Assembly (NCBI RefSeq): GCF_000373365.1 | Contig: NZ_KB891102.1 | Coordinates: forward strand, 17,632 to 81,631 | Source of the DNA: Parafrankia discariae | GTDB lineage: Bacteria > Actinomycetota > Actinomycetes > Frankiales > Frankiaceae | Direction of reading: 5' to 3' | Length of the DNA stretch: 64,000 bases | Part shown: positions 42,801 to 51,872 of the stretch, piece by piece | Layout of the letters: each line of letters opens with the position of its first letter | How positions within the stretch are numbered: the first letter of the stretch is position 1 | Translations under genes and position numbers: made by a program | The notes under the pieces: model-generated | Database searches by the model: none | The model's input: only the letters and a program-made list of their open reading frames with translations | Told to the model about the DNA's origin: nothing

Positions 42801-42898
42801 AGTGCCGCGACCGCCTCGGACTGGAACGGGTCGAGCCCGAACGGGTACCGGGCCGCGAACTCCTCGACGGCTCCGGGCGCGGAGGACACGAAGCTCAC
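39875..42898 (-). CDS. helY: Ski2-like DEAD-box RNA helicase (HelY-type)
   Basis: A 1007-residue superfamily 2 helicase. Motif I APTGAGKTVVGE, Ia TTPIKALSNQKY, II MDEVHYLADRQRG, III LSATVSN; in the second RecA domain [15 protein letters not shown]. The C-terminal region matches the Ski2/Mtr4-like DSHCT part. It is thought to unwind RNA, perhaps with ribosome- or degradosome-associated work, as HelY of mycobacteria. Residues about 245-285 are an Ala/Gly/Arg-rich insertion from repeats. GTG 42898 has a modest upstream site. In actinobacteria helY lies beside tatA/tatC and pafB/pafC, exactly as here. Confidence 0.92.
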   Translation of the reverse strand: MSFVSSAPGAVEEFAARYPFGLDPFQSEAVAALAQGEGVLVAAPTGAGKTVVGEFAAHLALATGTRCFYTTPIKALSNQKYADLAARYGAASIGLLTGDTSRNGDAPVVVMTTEVLRNMLYTEAAGSARLDSLGYVVMDEVHYLADRQRGAVWEEVIIHLPQHVRLVSLSATVSNAEEFAEWLVTVRGHTRVIVSEHRPVPLFQHVLADRTLHDLFVDQPSGLDPGVPAFSRRGPGPNGRGTAPGSVGGATSGGRPGARGAEARAGEIRAGDARAGDLAGAGAVAGGRAVNPDLLRVAREESRAVYERGRGPRSSRPGRSGGGNGEGRRRSGPPNRPDVIVRLDRAGLLPAILFVFSRVGCDAAVTSCIQAGLRLTSPEQQREIREHVRARTAGVPQADLAVLGYWQWLEGLERGIAAHHAGMLPTFKEVVEELFVRGLVRAVFATETLALGINMPARTVVLERLTKFNGQTRADITPGEYTQLTGRAGRRGIDVEGHAVVLWQPGLDPLALAGLASTRTYPLKSSFRPSYNMAVNLVGRLGAERARTVLESSFAQFQADKGVVGIARAVRRNQAAIEELTAALECDRGSVIEYDELRRGIRDREADLSRAGTARRQSEVAAALAKLRSGDVVRVPAGRRGGLVVVLDAGVEGASAEGPRPVVLTEDRQVRRLSMIDFPVAVEPLARVRIPKSFNQRSPQARRDLASSLRNIRLPEEPGRRERARSLAADDAELARLRRAMRAHPVHDCPQREAHLRSAERVDRLRRETAGLERKVEGRTNTVARTFDRVRDTLAELGYLAAGGDSVTGAGAMLARIYTEQDLQVAECLRTGVWEGLPPPALAAAVSTLVFEPRGDDVAAPTIPGGAVLRDALADMAGVYTRLSAAEDHHRLGFLRPPDLGFVAVAHGWACGRGLEQVLEDAGADLTAGDFVRWMRQLIDLLDQIAQVAPPYAAKAAAGPAEVPAPASDGPVPRERPDADGILGVGRAARAAMDAIRRGVVAYSMSV
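42050..42150. repeat. Degenerate 12-base repeats inside helY
   Basis: Repeats of the form tcaccggcacgg encode an (Ala-Arg-Ala-Gly-Asp/Glu)-type low-complexity insertion between the two RecA domains of the helicase. Confidence 0.7.
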
Positions 42899-42940
42899 CC
42901 TACGCTGCCCGGGAGCAGCGCAGGACCCGGGTTACGGCGC

Positions 42941-43951
42941 TCAGGTGATATCGCCGTGGGAGCCGTCGGCCGCCGCCGCGCCGGAGGCTCCGGCCACGAC
43001 CGCGTCGCCCTGCGCGGCAGCCCGCGGGTCGGCGGTACGCGGCACCGGGGGGACCCGCTCGCCCGCGGACTCGTCGAAGTCGAGGGAGGAGGTCTCGTCG
43101 TCACCCAGACCGGCGTAGGGGGACGTGTCCCCCCGCCGGACCTTGCGCCGGTCGTTGAGCCACCCGATGATCAACGCGACCTCGTAGAGGATGACCATCG
43201 GCAGGCCCAGCGCGAGCATCGTGAACGGATCCTGGCTCGGCGTCACCACCGCCGCGAAGACGAACACGAGGAAGATCTCGGCCCGCCGCCAGGAACGCAG
43301 TTTCGCCGTGGAGACGAGACCGGCGAGGTTGAGCATCGTGACCAGCAGCGGCACCTCGAACGACAGCCCGAACACGAGCAGCATCGCGATGACATAGCTG
43401 AGGTACTTGCTGCCGTCGAGGATGCTGACGAGGCCGTCCCCACCGAAACCCAGCAGGAAGTTCAGGCCGGTCTCGAGCGTGACATAGGCGAAGAAGCCAC
43501 CGGCGGCGAACAGCACCAGCGACGAACAGACGAACGTCAGCGACCACCGGCGCTCGTGACGATGCAGCCCCGGGGTGATGAAGGACCACAGCTGGTAGAG
43601 CCAGACCGGCGCCGAGAACACCGCCCCGGAGATCATCGAGATCTTCAGTCGGATCGTGAAGGCGTCGAGAATGCCGAAGAAGTACAGGCGGCACGAACCG
43701 TCACCGCTACTGAAGTCACCACGCTTGTCCGCGGGCAGCGCGCAGTACGGATCGATCAACCACTGGAAAATGTTCGGTTCGACGATGAAGCAGACGATCG
43801 TGGCGACGGCGAAGGCGATCAACGCCTTGGCCATCCGGTTCCGCAGCTCACGCAGGTGCTCGGTCAGGGGCATCCGGCTGTCCTCGACCGTGCGTGTGCG
43901 CCGCTGGTGCACAGACGTGGCGAGCCTGCGCGGGTTGGGCAACCGTGGCAC
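42941..43951 (-). CDS. tatC: Twin-arginine translocase subunit TatC
   Basis: A 336-residue receptor of the Tat export system, with six membrane segments. Family landmarks: MPLTEHLRELRNRM, FTIRLKISMISGAVFSAPVWLYQLWSFITPGL (in part), VFGLSFEVPLL and FVFAAVVTPSQDPFTMLALGLPMVILYE (in part). A hydrophilic C-terminal tail of about 75 residues, Asp/Ala-rich, is longer than in E. coli. GTG 43951 is used; the MPLTEHL Met (residue 27) could be the true start because conserved TatC sequence begins there. It follows tatA by 227 bases. Confidence 0.95.
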   Translation of the reverse strand: MPRLPNPRRLATSVHQRRTRTVEDSRMPLTEHLRELRNRMAKALIAFAVATIVCFIVEPNIFQWLIDPYCALPADKRGDFSSGDGSCRLYFFGILDAFTIRLKISMISGAVFSAPVWLYQLWSFITPGLHRHERRWSLTFVCSSLVLFAAGGFFAYVTLETGLNFLLGFGGDGLVSILDGSKYLSYVIAMLLVFGLSFEVPLLVTMLNLAGLVSTAKLRSWRRAEIFLVFVFAAVVTPSQDPFTMLALGLPMVILYEVALIIGWLNDRRKVRRGDTSPYAGLGDDETSSLDFDESAGERVPPVPRTADPRAAAQGDAVVAGASGAAAADGSHGDIT

Positions 43952-44143
43952 GGGCTGAGGCTCCTGCTCGATCGGGACGACGCACGACGGGAACGGTCGA
44001 CCTGACGGGATGGCCGACCTGACGGGACGACAAACACAGGCGATGAGCGAAACGGCCCACCATCACAGCCACGCCCCCCACCGGGCACCCACCGGGCACC
44101 CAGGGCGGAGAGCACCGCCCACCCGCGAAGCTCCTCCCCGCGA

Positions 44144-44185
44144 GGGACGGTCAGTGCGGGACGGTCAGTGCGGGACGGTCAGTGC
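44144..44185. repeat. Three perfect 14-base tandem repeats overlapping the tatA stop
   Basis: Unit gggacggtcagtgc, three identical copies (44144-44157, 44158-44171, 44172-44185). The tatA stop codon (TGA on the minus strand, 44181-44179) lies inside the copy nearest the gene, so each added copy would also carry a stop and leave the protein end unchanged. Confidence 0.9.
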
Positions 44186-44481
44186 CGCTCGGCCTCGACC
44201 GGAGCCACACCGTTGACCGACGGGCCAGCCGCGCTCGGACCGGCCGCGGCCGGAGCGGCAGCGGGACGGCTCTCGATCGGAAGCGGGGCGACGGGCTGCG
44301 CGGCCGGGGCGGCCGGCGCCGGGCTCGCGGTGTCGTCGTCGCGCAGACCCTTCGTCTCCGCCTTGAAGATACGCAGCGACCGGCCGAAGGAACGCGCCGC
44401 GTCCGGCAGCTTCTTCGACCCGAAGAGCACCAGAACAACCAGCGCGATGATGATGATCTCGGTCGTGCCCAGGTTTGGCAT
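44179..44481 (-). CDS. tatA: Twin-arginine translocase subunit TatA
   Basis: A 100-residue protein: N-terminal membrane helix [21 protein letters not shown], hinge FG, amphipathic helix [20 protein letters not shown], then an acidic/Ala-Pro-rich tail. It forms the Tat pore with TatC next to it. Start at 44481. Confidence 0.95.
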   Translation of the reverse strand: MPNLGTTEIIIIALVVLVLFGSKKLPDAARSFGRSLRIFKAETKGLRDDDTASPAPAAPAAQPVAPLPIESRPAAAPAAAGPSAAGPSVNGVAPVEAERH

Positions 44482-44676
44482 GGCAGGCGTCCTCCGATTG
44501 CCGGTCCGGTCGGGAGACCGGTCGCGATCGATGCTACGTCGGTCAGCCTAGGAGGGGATAGACCGTAACCGGGTATCCCACAGGTGACGTGTACGCAACG
44601 TGGAGATGATCAGTCATCTCACCACATCGGACAGCGACTGTCGCCCGGTTCACATCCGGCCCGAAGGCGCGCGGAC

Positions 44677-44901
44677 TCAGCCGGCCCGGCTCGCCAACCG
44701 GTCGGCGACCTGCGCCGACTCCAACCGCCCCGCCAGCTCCGCGGCCTTCGTCGCCAGCTCGGCCGCGTGGTCCTTGAGATCCGTCGCGGCGTTCCTCGTC
44801 GCGCGGACCTTGCCCCACAGCCGCAACGCGCACAGCACGAGCACGCCGAGCGAACCGACGGTGAGCACGAGGTGAGCGAACAGCAGCAGCACACCGATCA
44901 C
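44677..44901 (-). CDS. Small single-pass membrane protein
   Basis: A 74-residue protein: one N-terminal membrane segment (VLLLFAHLVLTVGSLGVLVLCAL) followed by a basic patch and a helical, probably coiled-coil tail (ATDLKDHAAELATKAAELAGRLESAQ, in parts). GTG 44901 overlaps the pafC stop by four bases (GTGA), so it is translated with pafC. Function unknown; its place between pafC and tatA suggests a conserved actinobacterial accessory gene. Confidence 0.7.
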   Translation of the reverse strand: MIGVLLLFAHLVLTVGSLGVLVLCALRLWGKVRATRNAATDLKDHAAELATKAAELAGRLESAQVADRLASRAG

Positions 44902-45863
44902 CCTACGGGCTGCTCGCCGTAGGCGGCGAGGGCCCGGCCCGCCAGCTCATGGACCCGCGCGGCCACCGACGCCGGCTCCACCCGCCGCACCTGCGCCCCC
45001 AGCCCCAGAACCAGCCGGTTCAGCCACGACAGCTCCGAGACCCGCAGCAGCACCGACACCCCCCCGTCGGGCAGCTCACACACATCGGAGACCGGGTAGT
45101 AGTCGACGACCCAGCGGGCCGCCGGCTCCAGATCGAGACGCACCGGGATGTCATCCGGCCCCGGCCGGTACACACCGTCCGCGGTGTCACGCGGCGTCGC
45201 CGCCGGCGGTGGCTGCGCGACGACGTCCAGCACGACGGCACCACCACGGCCGTCGATCCGGTCGAGCCGGAACAGCCGCACCGCCGCCGCCCGATGGCAC
45301 CAGCCCTCCAGATACCAGTGCCCGGCCCGGACCAGCACCCGCATCGGGTCGACGTCACGCACCGTCATCTCATCCCGCGACCACACCAGATACCGCAACC
45401 GGACACGCCGACGGTCCCGGATCGCCCCCTGCAGGACGGCGAGCACCTCGTCGTGGGCGTCGAGCGCGACCCGCACATGCCGGGCCGGCTCGTTACCGAC
45501 CGCGTCCTCCACCTTGCGCAGCGCCCGGTCCAGCGCCTCACGCCCAGCCAGCCCACGCACGTCGGTCAACGCCCGGGCGGCGACGAGCAGCGCCGTGGCC
45601 TCGTCCGCCGACAGCCGCAGCGGCCGGTCCAGCGTCTGCGGATCGACGACGGTCACCTGGTCACCGGAGTAGCTGACATCGATGAGGTCACCGGGCGCGC
45701 CACCGGGCAGCCCGCAGACGAACAGCAGGTCGAGATCGTCACGCAGCTGGCGCACCGTGACCTCGAACTCCGCGGCGGCGGCCTCGAGCGAGACCCCGGG
45801 ATGGGCCCGCAGCCAGGGCACGAGAGCCAGCAGCCGGCTGAACCGGTCGGTCGAACCGCTCAC
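44898..45863 (-). CDS. pafC: WYL-domain regulator PafC
   Basis: A 321-residue transcriptional regulator: N-terminal winged helix (about 1-65), then the WYL domain (about 150-240, with RYLVWSRDEMTVRDVDP and AGHWYLEGWC) and a C-terminal WCX extension. With PafB it forms a heteromeric activator of the DNA-damage response in actinobacteria. Its start overlaps the pafB stop by four bases, consistent with an obligate pair. Confidence 0.93.
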   Translation of the reverse strand: MSGSTDRFSRLLALVPWLRAHPGVSLEAAAAEFEVTVRQLRDDLDLLFVCGLPGGAPGDLIDVSYSGDQVTVVDPQTLDRPLRLSADEATALLVAARALTDVRGLAGREALDRALRKVEDAVGNEPARHVRVALDAHDEVLAVLQGAIRDRRRVRLRYLVWSRDEMTVRDVDPMRVLVRAGHWYLEGWCHRAAAVRLFRLDRIDGRGGAVVLDVVAQPPPAATPRDTADGVYRPGPDDIPVRLDLEPAARWVVDYYPVSDVCELPDGGVSVLLRVSELSWLNRLVLGLGAQVRRVEPASVAARVHELAGRALAAYGEQPVG

Positions 45864-46981
45864 CGCGGCCCGGTCCTCGCCAGCCTGCCGGCGGGCCCGA
45901 CGCCCCGCTCGGGCGCCGTCGCCTCCAACGTGGCCCGCAGCCGGCGGATGACCTCGGCCCGCAGGTCGGCGGGACCGAGCACGGTCACATCAGGCCCGTA
46001 GCCGACGATCCAGTGGGCGAACCGCTCCACGTCGGAGAAGTCGATGCTCAGCAGGTCGGTGTCCGGCACCGGGCCCACCGACGGATCCTCCTCCGGCACC
46101 CGCGCCGGACGGGCCCGGCGGCGCAACGCGTGCCCACACCCCCGCCGGACCCGCAGCAGCGCGGTACGGGTGTGATCGGGGGGCTCCGTCGAGGAGACCA
46201 TCGCCCGCAGATCGACATCGGCCGGCACGGTGAACGCACCGGGCGGACCGACCGCCCGCACCACACCGGTCACCCGGGAAAGCCGGAACACCCGCGGCGC
46301 GGCCCGCCGAAGATCATGCCCGACCAGATACCAGCGGCCCCGCCAGGACAACACCCCCCACGGCTGCACATGCCGCTCGGTGTCCCCGGTCTGCCCGGGA
46401 CGCCGGTACGGGAAGCGCACCGCCCGGCCGGCCTGCACGGCGGCGAGCGCCGCCTCGAAGGCCGGCTCGGCCGTGTCGACCCGCGGCTCGAAACCCTCGA
46501 ACCCGCCAGGCCCCAGCGCCGAGGGGGATCCCGCCAGCGGATCAGCCCCACCCAGCCCGGTGGGACGCACCGGGGCACCGGCGGCGGCCAGCTTGCGCAG
46601 CGCGCTCGCCGCCGGCGCCGCCAGGGTCGCGCTCGACCACAACGAGGCGGCCAACGCGAGCGCCGCGAACTCGTCCGGATCAAGGGAGATCTCCCCGAGC
46701 GCGTAGTCACCGCGGCGGATGCGGTAGCCGAGCTCGTCACTGAACGCCGAATCCTGCCCGGTCTCGACCGGGATACCCAGCTCGCGCAGATACTGCTTGT
46801 CGCGCTCGAACATGCGCCGGTAGGCCTCCTGGGAGTCCTCCGACTCCCCCGGGTCATACCCCTCCACCATCTCCCCGATCTGGGACACGGTGAGGAACCG
46901 CGATGTCGCCATGAGGCACATCGTCAGGTTGAGCAGACGCTCCAGCCGTCGCCGGGACACATCGGATGAGGCTAGCCGCAC
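45860..46981 (-). CDS. pafB: WYL-domain regulator PafB
   Basis: A 373-residue regulator, partner of PafC. The N-terminal helix-turn-helix starts at RLERLLNLTMCLMATSRFLTV (in part) and SEDSQEAYRRMFERDKQYLRELGIPV (in part) is typical. The WYL domain has RHVQPWGVLSWRGRWYLVGHD (in part). The GTG at 46981 gives a short extra N-terminus; GTG 46960 (VSRRRLERLL) is an equally good start by comparison with usual PafB length. An Ala/Gly/Pro-rich stretch of about 30 residues interrupts the middle. Confidence 0.92.
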   Translation of the reverse strand: MRLASSDVSRRRLERLLNLTMCLMATSRFLTVSQIGEMVEGYDPGESEDSQEAYRRMFERDKQYLRELGIPVETGQDSAFSDELGYRIRRGDYALGEISLDPDEFAALALAASLWSSATLAAPAASALRKLAAAGAPVRPTGLGGADPLAGSPSALGPGGFEGFEPRVDTAEPAFEAALAAVQAGRAVRFPYRRPGQTGDTERHVQPWGVLSWRGRWYLVGHDLRRAAPRVFRLSRVTGVVRAVGPPGAFTVPADVDLRAMVSSTEPPDHTRTALLRVRRGCGHALRRRARPARVPEEDPSVGPVPDTDLLSIDFSDVERFAHWIVGYGPDVTVLGPADLRAEVIRRLRATLEATAPERGVGPAGRLARTGPR

Positions 46982-47083
46982 ACGGCGTCAACGCGGTAAC
47001 CGCCCCGCCGCCCCCGACCGGGCCACGGCGACCGCGACCCGTCCCGGCCAGGGCCTACCCGGCCGGAACGGTGCCGCCACGCG

Positions 47084-47716
47084 TCACAAAGACCCGGACC
47101 CCGGATCCGCCGTGCCCTGTGACGTGCCCTCCTCGGCACCGTCCGGCACGACCTCGAGCAGGTCGACGACGAACACCAACGAGTCGTCGGCCGCGATGAC
47201 CGGCGCCTGGCCACCCATCGGCCCGTAGCCGAGCGCCGGCGGGATCACGATCAGCCGCCGGCCACCCGCCTTCATCCCGTCGATGCCCTGACCGAAACCG
47301 GGAACCGTCCGCAGCAGCGAGAACGTGTCCGCCGCACCCCGGCTCCAGCTCGAGTCGAACTCCTTGCCGGTCTTCCAGATGGTGCCGACATACTGGATCT
47401 TGACGGTGCTCGTCGCGCTGGCCGCCGCGCCCTCACCGGTCACCAGATCCCGGGTGACCAGATCGGCCGGGGCCACACCCTCACCCGCCGCGGCGACGGG
47501 CTTCTGGGTGAGGTCCACGGCGTTCTCGACCGCCGGCGGGCCACCCACCCGCGCACCGGCGTCCGCCGCGGCGGACGGGACCGGCGCCGCGGCCGTGCCG
47601 TCGGGCACGTCCGCCGAGTTGCACCCGGCGATCGGCACCAGCAGCACGGCGGGGAGAACAAGAGCGGCCAGCCGCAGACGACGGCGGGCGACGACACCAC
47701 GAAACGAAGAGATCAC
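47084..47716 (-). CDS. FKBP-type peptidyl-prolyl isomerase lipoprotein
   Basis: A 210-residue exported isomerase. Signal peptide with lipobox PIAGC (Cys32), then an Ala/Pro-rich spacer and a C-terminal FKBP domain: VKIQYVGTIWKTGKEFDSSW, VPGFGQGIDGMKAGGRRLIVIPPALGYG (in part) and SLVFVVDLLEVV. It probably folds proteins outside the membrane. GTG 47716 was chosen because it sets a proper signal peptide length; AGAGG lies about 11 bases upstream. FKBP genes are regular neighbours of pafA/pafB in actinobacteria. Confidence 0.9.
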   Translation of the reverse strand: MISSFRGVVARRRLRLAALVLPAVLLVPIAGCNSADVPDGTAAAPVPSAAADAGARVGGPPAVENAVDLTQKPVAAAGEGVAPADLVTRDLVTGEGAAASATSTVKIQYVGTIWKTGKEFDSSWSRGAADTFSLLRTVPGFGQGIDGMKAGGRRLIVIPPALGYGPMGGQAPVIAADDSLVFVVDLLEVVPDGAEEGTSQGTADPGSGSL

Positions 47717-47878
47717 GGAAGCAAAGATCCTCTGGATACAGCGCGGCACCGCCACCGCGGCACGCGGGGCCGCCGGCCGGCACCACGCGCTCGAGCTGCC
47801 TGAACCTGTGACGTCAGACTGTAGAGGACACACCCCCGCGCACCAGCACGACACCGGGCCGGTACGGCCCGGCGCGGC

Positions 47879-49237
47879 CTACATGCTCGCGATCAGCTTG
47901 TCGACGCGGTCGTCCACCGACCGGAACGGGTCCTTGCACAGCACCGTGCGCTGTGCCTGGTCGTTGAGCTTGAGATGCACCCAGTCGACGGTGAAGTCAC
48001 GCCGCTTCTCCTGCGCCCGCTTGATGAACTCCCCGCGCAGCCGCGCCCGGGTGGTCTGCGGCGGCACCGACTTCGCCTCGAAGATGTCCAGGTCACGGGT
48101 GACCCGCTCCACCAGCCCGGCCCGCTCCATCCGGTAGTAGAGCCCGCGGTCCCGGTGGATGTCGTGGTACTTCAGGTCGAGCTCGGCCACCCGCGGCGAC
48201 GCCAGCGACAGCCCGTGCTTGAGCCGGAAACGATCGATGAGCACGAACTTCGTCACCCAGTCGATCTCCCGGGCGACCAGCTCCAGATCCTCGGTCTCGA
48301 TCGCCAGCAGCGTGCGGCCCCACAGGTCGAGGACCCGCTTCGCCACCGCGTCCCCACCACGGCGCTCGACGAACTCGACCGCCTTCGAGTAGTACTCGCG
48401 CTGGATGTCCAGCGCGCTCACCTCACGGCCGTTCGCCAGCTTGATCCGACGCTGGCAGGTCATGTCGTGCGACACCTCGCGGATCGCCCGGATCGGGTTC
48501 TCCAGCGACATGTCCCGCAGGACCACCCCCGCCTCGATCATCCGCAGCACCAGGTCGGTGGACCCCAGCTTGAGCAGCATCGTCGTCTCGCTCATGTTCG
48601 AGTCACCGACGATGACGTGCAGCCGGCGGAAACGCTCGGCGTCCGCGTGCGGCTCGTCACGGGTGTTGATGATCGGACGCGAGCGGGTCGTCGCCGACGA
48701 CACCGACTCCCAGATGTGCTCGGCACGCTGGGAGATGCAGTACACCGCACCGCGCGGGGTCTGCAGCACCTTGCCCGCCCCGCACAGGATCTGCCGGCTG
48801 ACCAGGAACGGCACCAGCACGTCCGCGAGGCGGCTGAACTCGCCGTGCCGCCCCACCAGATAGTTCTCGTGGCAGCCGTAGCTGTTCCCCGCCGAGTCGG
48901 TGTTGTTCTTGAACAGGTGGATGTCACCGGCGATGCCCTCTTCGCGCAGCCGGCGCTCCGCCTCGACGAGCAGGCCCTCGAGGATCCGCTCGCCCGCCTT
49001 GTCGTGCGTCACCAGATCCGGCACCGAGTCGCACTCGGGGGTGGCGTACTCCGGATGGCTGCCGACGTCCAGATAGAGCCGGGCACCGTTCTTGAGGAAG
49101 ACGTTGCTGCTACGACCCCAGGACACGACGCGTCGGAACAGGTAACGGGCCACCTCGTCCGGAGACAGCCTTCGCTGCCCGCGGAACACGCAGGTGACGC
49201 CGTACTCGTTCTCCAGCCCGAAGATGCGGCGATCCAC
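47879..49237 (-). CDS. pafA: Pup-protein ligase PafA
   Basis: A 452-residue ligase of the glutamine-synthetase-like fold that joins the C-terminal Glu of deamidated Pup to substrate lysines. Conserved blocks: [55 protein letters not shown] (in part), [26 protein letters not shown] (in part). GTG 49237 gives the usual family length and N-terminus; the longer open frame upstream overlaps the next gene. Confidence 0.95.
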   Translation of the reverse strand: MDRRIFGLENEYGVTCVFRGQRRLSPDEVARYLFRRVVSWGRSSNVFLKNGARLYLDVGSHPEYATPECDSVPDLVTHDKAGERILEGLLVEAERRLREEGIAGDIHLFKNNTDSAGNSYGCHENYLVGRHGEFSRLADVLVPFLVSRQILCGAGKVLQTPRGAVYCISQRAEHIWESVSSATTRSRPIINTRDEPHADAERFRRLHVIVGDSNMSETTMLLKLGSTDLVLRMIEAGVVLRDMSLENPIRAIREVSHDMTCQRRIKLANGREVSALDIQREYYSKAVEFVERRGGDAVAKRVLDLWGRTLLAIETEDLELVAREIDWVTKFVLIDRFRLKHGLSLASPRVAELDLKYHDIHRDRGLYYRMERAGLVERVTRDLDIFEAKSVPPQTTRARLRGEFIKRAQEKRRDFTVDWVHLKLNDQAQRTVLCKDPFRSVDDRVDKLIASM

Positions 49238-49247
49238 GAGACCGACC

Positions 49248-50426
49248 CTATGCTCGGAACCCGCCTTCGCGTGGGGAGACGCTCGGGCTGGTCTCAGCGG
49301 CAGCCTCCCGGGGACGCACGACCAGCCCCGCGGGCACCTCGGATTCCACCGCCACGGCAGGCGTCCCAGCCGGAATCGCCCCGGCTGGGATCGCCCCGGC
49401 GCCACCCGCCCGCTCCCGCACAAGCAGCACCACCGCGATCCCGGCCACCGCCCAGACCGCGAGCACGGCCGCCGCACGGCCGCCACCGGCACCGTCGAAG
49501 TACAGGGTGGACCGCAGCAGGGTCACCCCCGCTCCGGGCGGCAGCAGCTGGCCCAGGCCACCCCACGGCGTCGGCAGCATCTCCGGCGCCGACGACGCCC
49601 CGCACAGCGCCGCACCGACCACGGTCACACCGACGGCGGCGACCAGCCCACGCGTCCCGGCCACCACACCCAGCCCGAGGACCGGCGCCACCACCGCCCC
49701 GGCGACCATCGCCAGCACGACCACGCTGCTCCCGAACGTGTCGGGCAGCACGTCCAGACCCCCACCGAGGGCCAGGGTGCCGGCCACCCCGGCGGCCACC
49801 ATGAAGCCGACGAGGCCGCCAAGACGGGCCTGCCTCGTCCGCGCCACCCGCGCCAGCAGTACCCCCGTAGCCGCCGCGATCAGCACCAGCGGCAGGTAAC
49901 TGGCCGCCACCCCACCGCCCTGATGATCGGCGGGGGCGTTCGGCACGACGTCGACCACGGGGATCCGCAGATCGGGAAACGTCACCGCCATCCCACGGAC
50001 CAGCGCCTCGGCCACCGCGGGGCTCGCCGCCGACGCGAGACGCAACGCGAACCCGTCATCGGTGAAGACGAACGCGGCGTAGGCCTTCCGATCGCGCAGC
50101 GCCCGGTCCGCCGCGGCGGCGTCCGCGACCACACCGATCCGCAGGGCGCCCGGCGACATCCGGTCGACCGCGTCCGTGAGGGCCCGCACCGCCTGCGGCT
50201 GACCGGCGACCACCACCGGCAGACCACGAGGACGCACCGAGGTCACCGTCGAGCCATAAAGACAGACGACGAGACCAAGCAGGATGGACATCCCGACGAC
50301 CGTCACCGCCGTACGGCGCCCGGGCCCGGCGAGACGCGAAGGCCCGGTGGGACGCGAAGGCCCGGCGCGGCGCCCCACCGCTGTTCGTAGACGGTGCCAG
50401 TGCCCGCGTACCGCTGTCAGCTCCAT
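49248..50426 (-). CDS. YhgE/ABC-2-like membrane protein of unknown function
   Basis: A 392-residue protein. One N-terminal membrane segment ([19 protein letters not shown]), an extracytoplasmic domain of about 130 residues ([21 protein letters not shown] and on), then five hydrophobic segments (for example [58 protein letters not shown]). The layout resembles YhgE/Pip or ABC-2-type permease proteins; substrate unknown. It sits on the same strand just upstream of pafA (10-base gap) and separates pafA from the prc genes, which is not the usual order. Confidence 0.7.
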   Translation of the reverse strand: MELTAVRGHWHRLRTAVGRRAGPSRPTGPSRLAGPGRRTAVTVVGMSILLGLVVCLYGSTVTSVRPRGLPVVVAGQPQAVRALTDAVDRMSPGALRIGVVADAAAADRALRDRKAYAAFVFTDDGFALRLASAASPAVAEALVRGMAVTFPDLRIPVVDVVPNAPADHQGGGVAASYLPLVLIAAATGVLLARVARTRQARLGGLVGFMVAAGVAGTLALGGGLDVLPDTFGSSVVVLAMVAGAVVAPVLGLGVVAGTRGLVAAVGVTVVGAALCGASSAPEMLPTPWGGLGQLLPPGAGVTLLRSTLYFDGAGGGRAAAVLAVWAVAGIAVVLLVRERAGGAGAIPAGAIPAGTPAVAVESEVPAGLVVRPREAAAETSPSVSPREGGFRA

Positions 50427-50723
50427 CGGCCCTCCACTACGATCACCGGAACCCGTCGCCGTTCAGACACCGAAGGTGAGCGACGTGCAGCGTCGCGCAG
50501 ACCACGGTGCGACGGCCCGGTGGCGAACCGCAGACGGCGTGTCCGGCCCAGAGCACCCACCGCGCCCGGCGCGCTCCACCGCGGGCACTACCCGGCGAAC
50601 CACGGCTCCCCGGCGTACCGGACCGTTCTCCCGAGAGGACCCCCGGCCCGCGGGTACCCGGAGGTGGCCCGGCCCGCGCGCGCCCGGCCCGGATGGTGAT
50701 GGGACCGGTAATCCGGGGGAAAG

Positions 50724-51488
50724 ATGGCGGTCATGACAGCCGAGACGAACGAGCAGCGCACCCGTCACCTGCGGACCGACGTGTCCGCCCGCGGCCGCAC
50801 GCCGGCAACCGTGATCGCGCCCGCCGCCGACGACCCGCCCCGCGGTGGCGTCATCGTGATCCAGGACGCCCGCGGGATCACCCCCTACCTCCTGTCCGTC
50901 TGCGACGAGCTCGCCGAGGCGGGCTACCTGGCGATCACGCCGCACCTCTACCACCGGGACGGCATCGCCGAGGTCGACCCCGCGGACTCGTGGGCCGGCG
51001 CGCTGCCGCAGATGGCGACGCTGACCGGCGCCGGGATCTCCGCCGACGTCGACAACTGCGTGGGACACCTGGCCGACGCGGGGTTCGGGCCCGGGCAGAC
51101 GGCGATCGTGGGCTTCTGCATGGGCGGCACCGTCGCGCTGTTCACCGCGACGAGGACGCCGCTGGCCGGGGCCGTGTCGTTCTACGGCGGGGCCGTCAGC
51201 TCCCCGGCGTGGCCGGGCGTACCGGCACTGCTCGAGGTCGCACCGTCGCTGCGCGGGCCCTGGCTGGGTCTCTACGGCGAGCAGGACACCATGATCCCCA
51301 TGGCGGACGTCACCGGCCTGCGGGCCGCCGCCGCCCGCTCGGGACAGCCGACGGAGCTGATCAGCTACCCGGGAGCCGGCCACGCCTTCCACAGCCACGA
51401 TCGAGCCACCGTCCACCGCCCCGGACCGGCGGCCGACGCCTGGCAGCGCACCCTCGCCTTCCTCGACGGGCGTGTGCGCCCGTCCTGA
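50724..51488 (+). CDS. Dienelactone hydrolase-family protein
   Basis: A 254-residue alpha/beta hydrolase. Catalytic Cys in IVGFCMGGTVALF, Asp in LGLYGEQDTMIP and His in GAGHAFHSHDR, the Cys-Asp-His triad of the DLH family. It could open dienelactones in aromatic breakdown or hydrolyse other esters; substrate not deducible. ATG 50724, with ATG 50733 also possible; GGGGGAAAG lies upstream. It is the only plus-strand gene within the proteasome region, so it probably arrived by insertion (inference). Confidence 0.87.
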   Translation: MAVMTAETNEQRTRHLRTDVSARGRTPATVIAPAADDPPRGGVIVIQDARGITPYLLSVCDELAEAGYLAITPHLYHRDGIAEVDPADSWAGALPQMATLTGAGISADVDNCVGHLADAGFGPGQTAIVGFCMGGTVALFTATRTPLAGAVSFYGGAVSSPAWPGVPALLEVAPSLRGPWLGLYGEQDTMIPMADVTGLRAAAARSGQPTELISYPGAGHAFHSHDRATVHRPGPAADAWQRTLAFLDGRVRPS

Positions 51489-51872
51489 CCACACCCACGG
51501 TCGCGGTCGCGGTACCGTACGGGGCCACTACCGGGAAGATCACTGGGATGTTCTGGGTGTCGCACGAGGGCCTGCCACGCCAGTCCGCCGGGTCGGACGG
51601 CGCCTTCGACCTCGGCCGGTCGGACGGCGCGGCGTACATCATGGGCTTCGCCGCCACGCCACGCCGTGGCGTGGCGTGGCGGCGACGTCCGAACAGCCCG
51701 GCAGCGGCTGGTGGGCGGAGTACTACGACCCCGCTGAGCGCCCGGCTCGACCAGGCGAAACGGGCGGTACCGCGCCACGGCGGCGTCAGGCGTCGCCAAG
51801 CGAGGCTTACCGGGCGTCGCGTGGCCCTTCCGCAGGCACCTGAGACCTACGGAAAGGCCACGGACCGGACTT
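51489..51872. other. Gene-free region with a strong hairpin
   Basis: Between the convergent stops of the dienelactone hydrolase and prcA. An open frame from ATG 51548 on the plus strand lacks a ribosome site and protein-like composition, so I did not call it. The only clear element is the hairpin at 51649-51684. Confidence 0.5.
51649..51684. terminator. Perfect 17-base-pair hairpin between convergent genes
   Basis: Two perfectly complementary 17-base arms around a GT dinucleotide, built from cgccacgccacgcc-type repeats. Very stable, no T-run. The position suits a bidirectional terminator for the hydrolase and prcA, though it is 160-190 bases from each stop. Confidence 0.5.

Noticed and set aside
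39827-44005. Plus-strand frame of nearly 1,400 codons opposite helY and tatC
   Set aside because: Antisense shadow; third-position GC of helY and tatC keeps the reverse frame open. No motifs.
44144-44185. Tandem repeats as a CRISPR array
   Set aside because: Units are 14 bases with no spacers between them.
51548-51845. Possible small plus-strand gene after the dienelactone hydrolase
   Set aside because: No ribosome site; the frame runs through the perfect hairpin and becomes Arg/Pro-rich.
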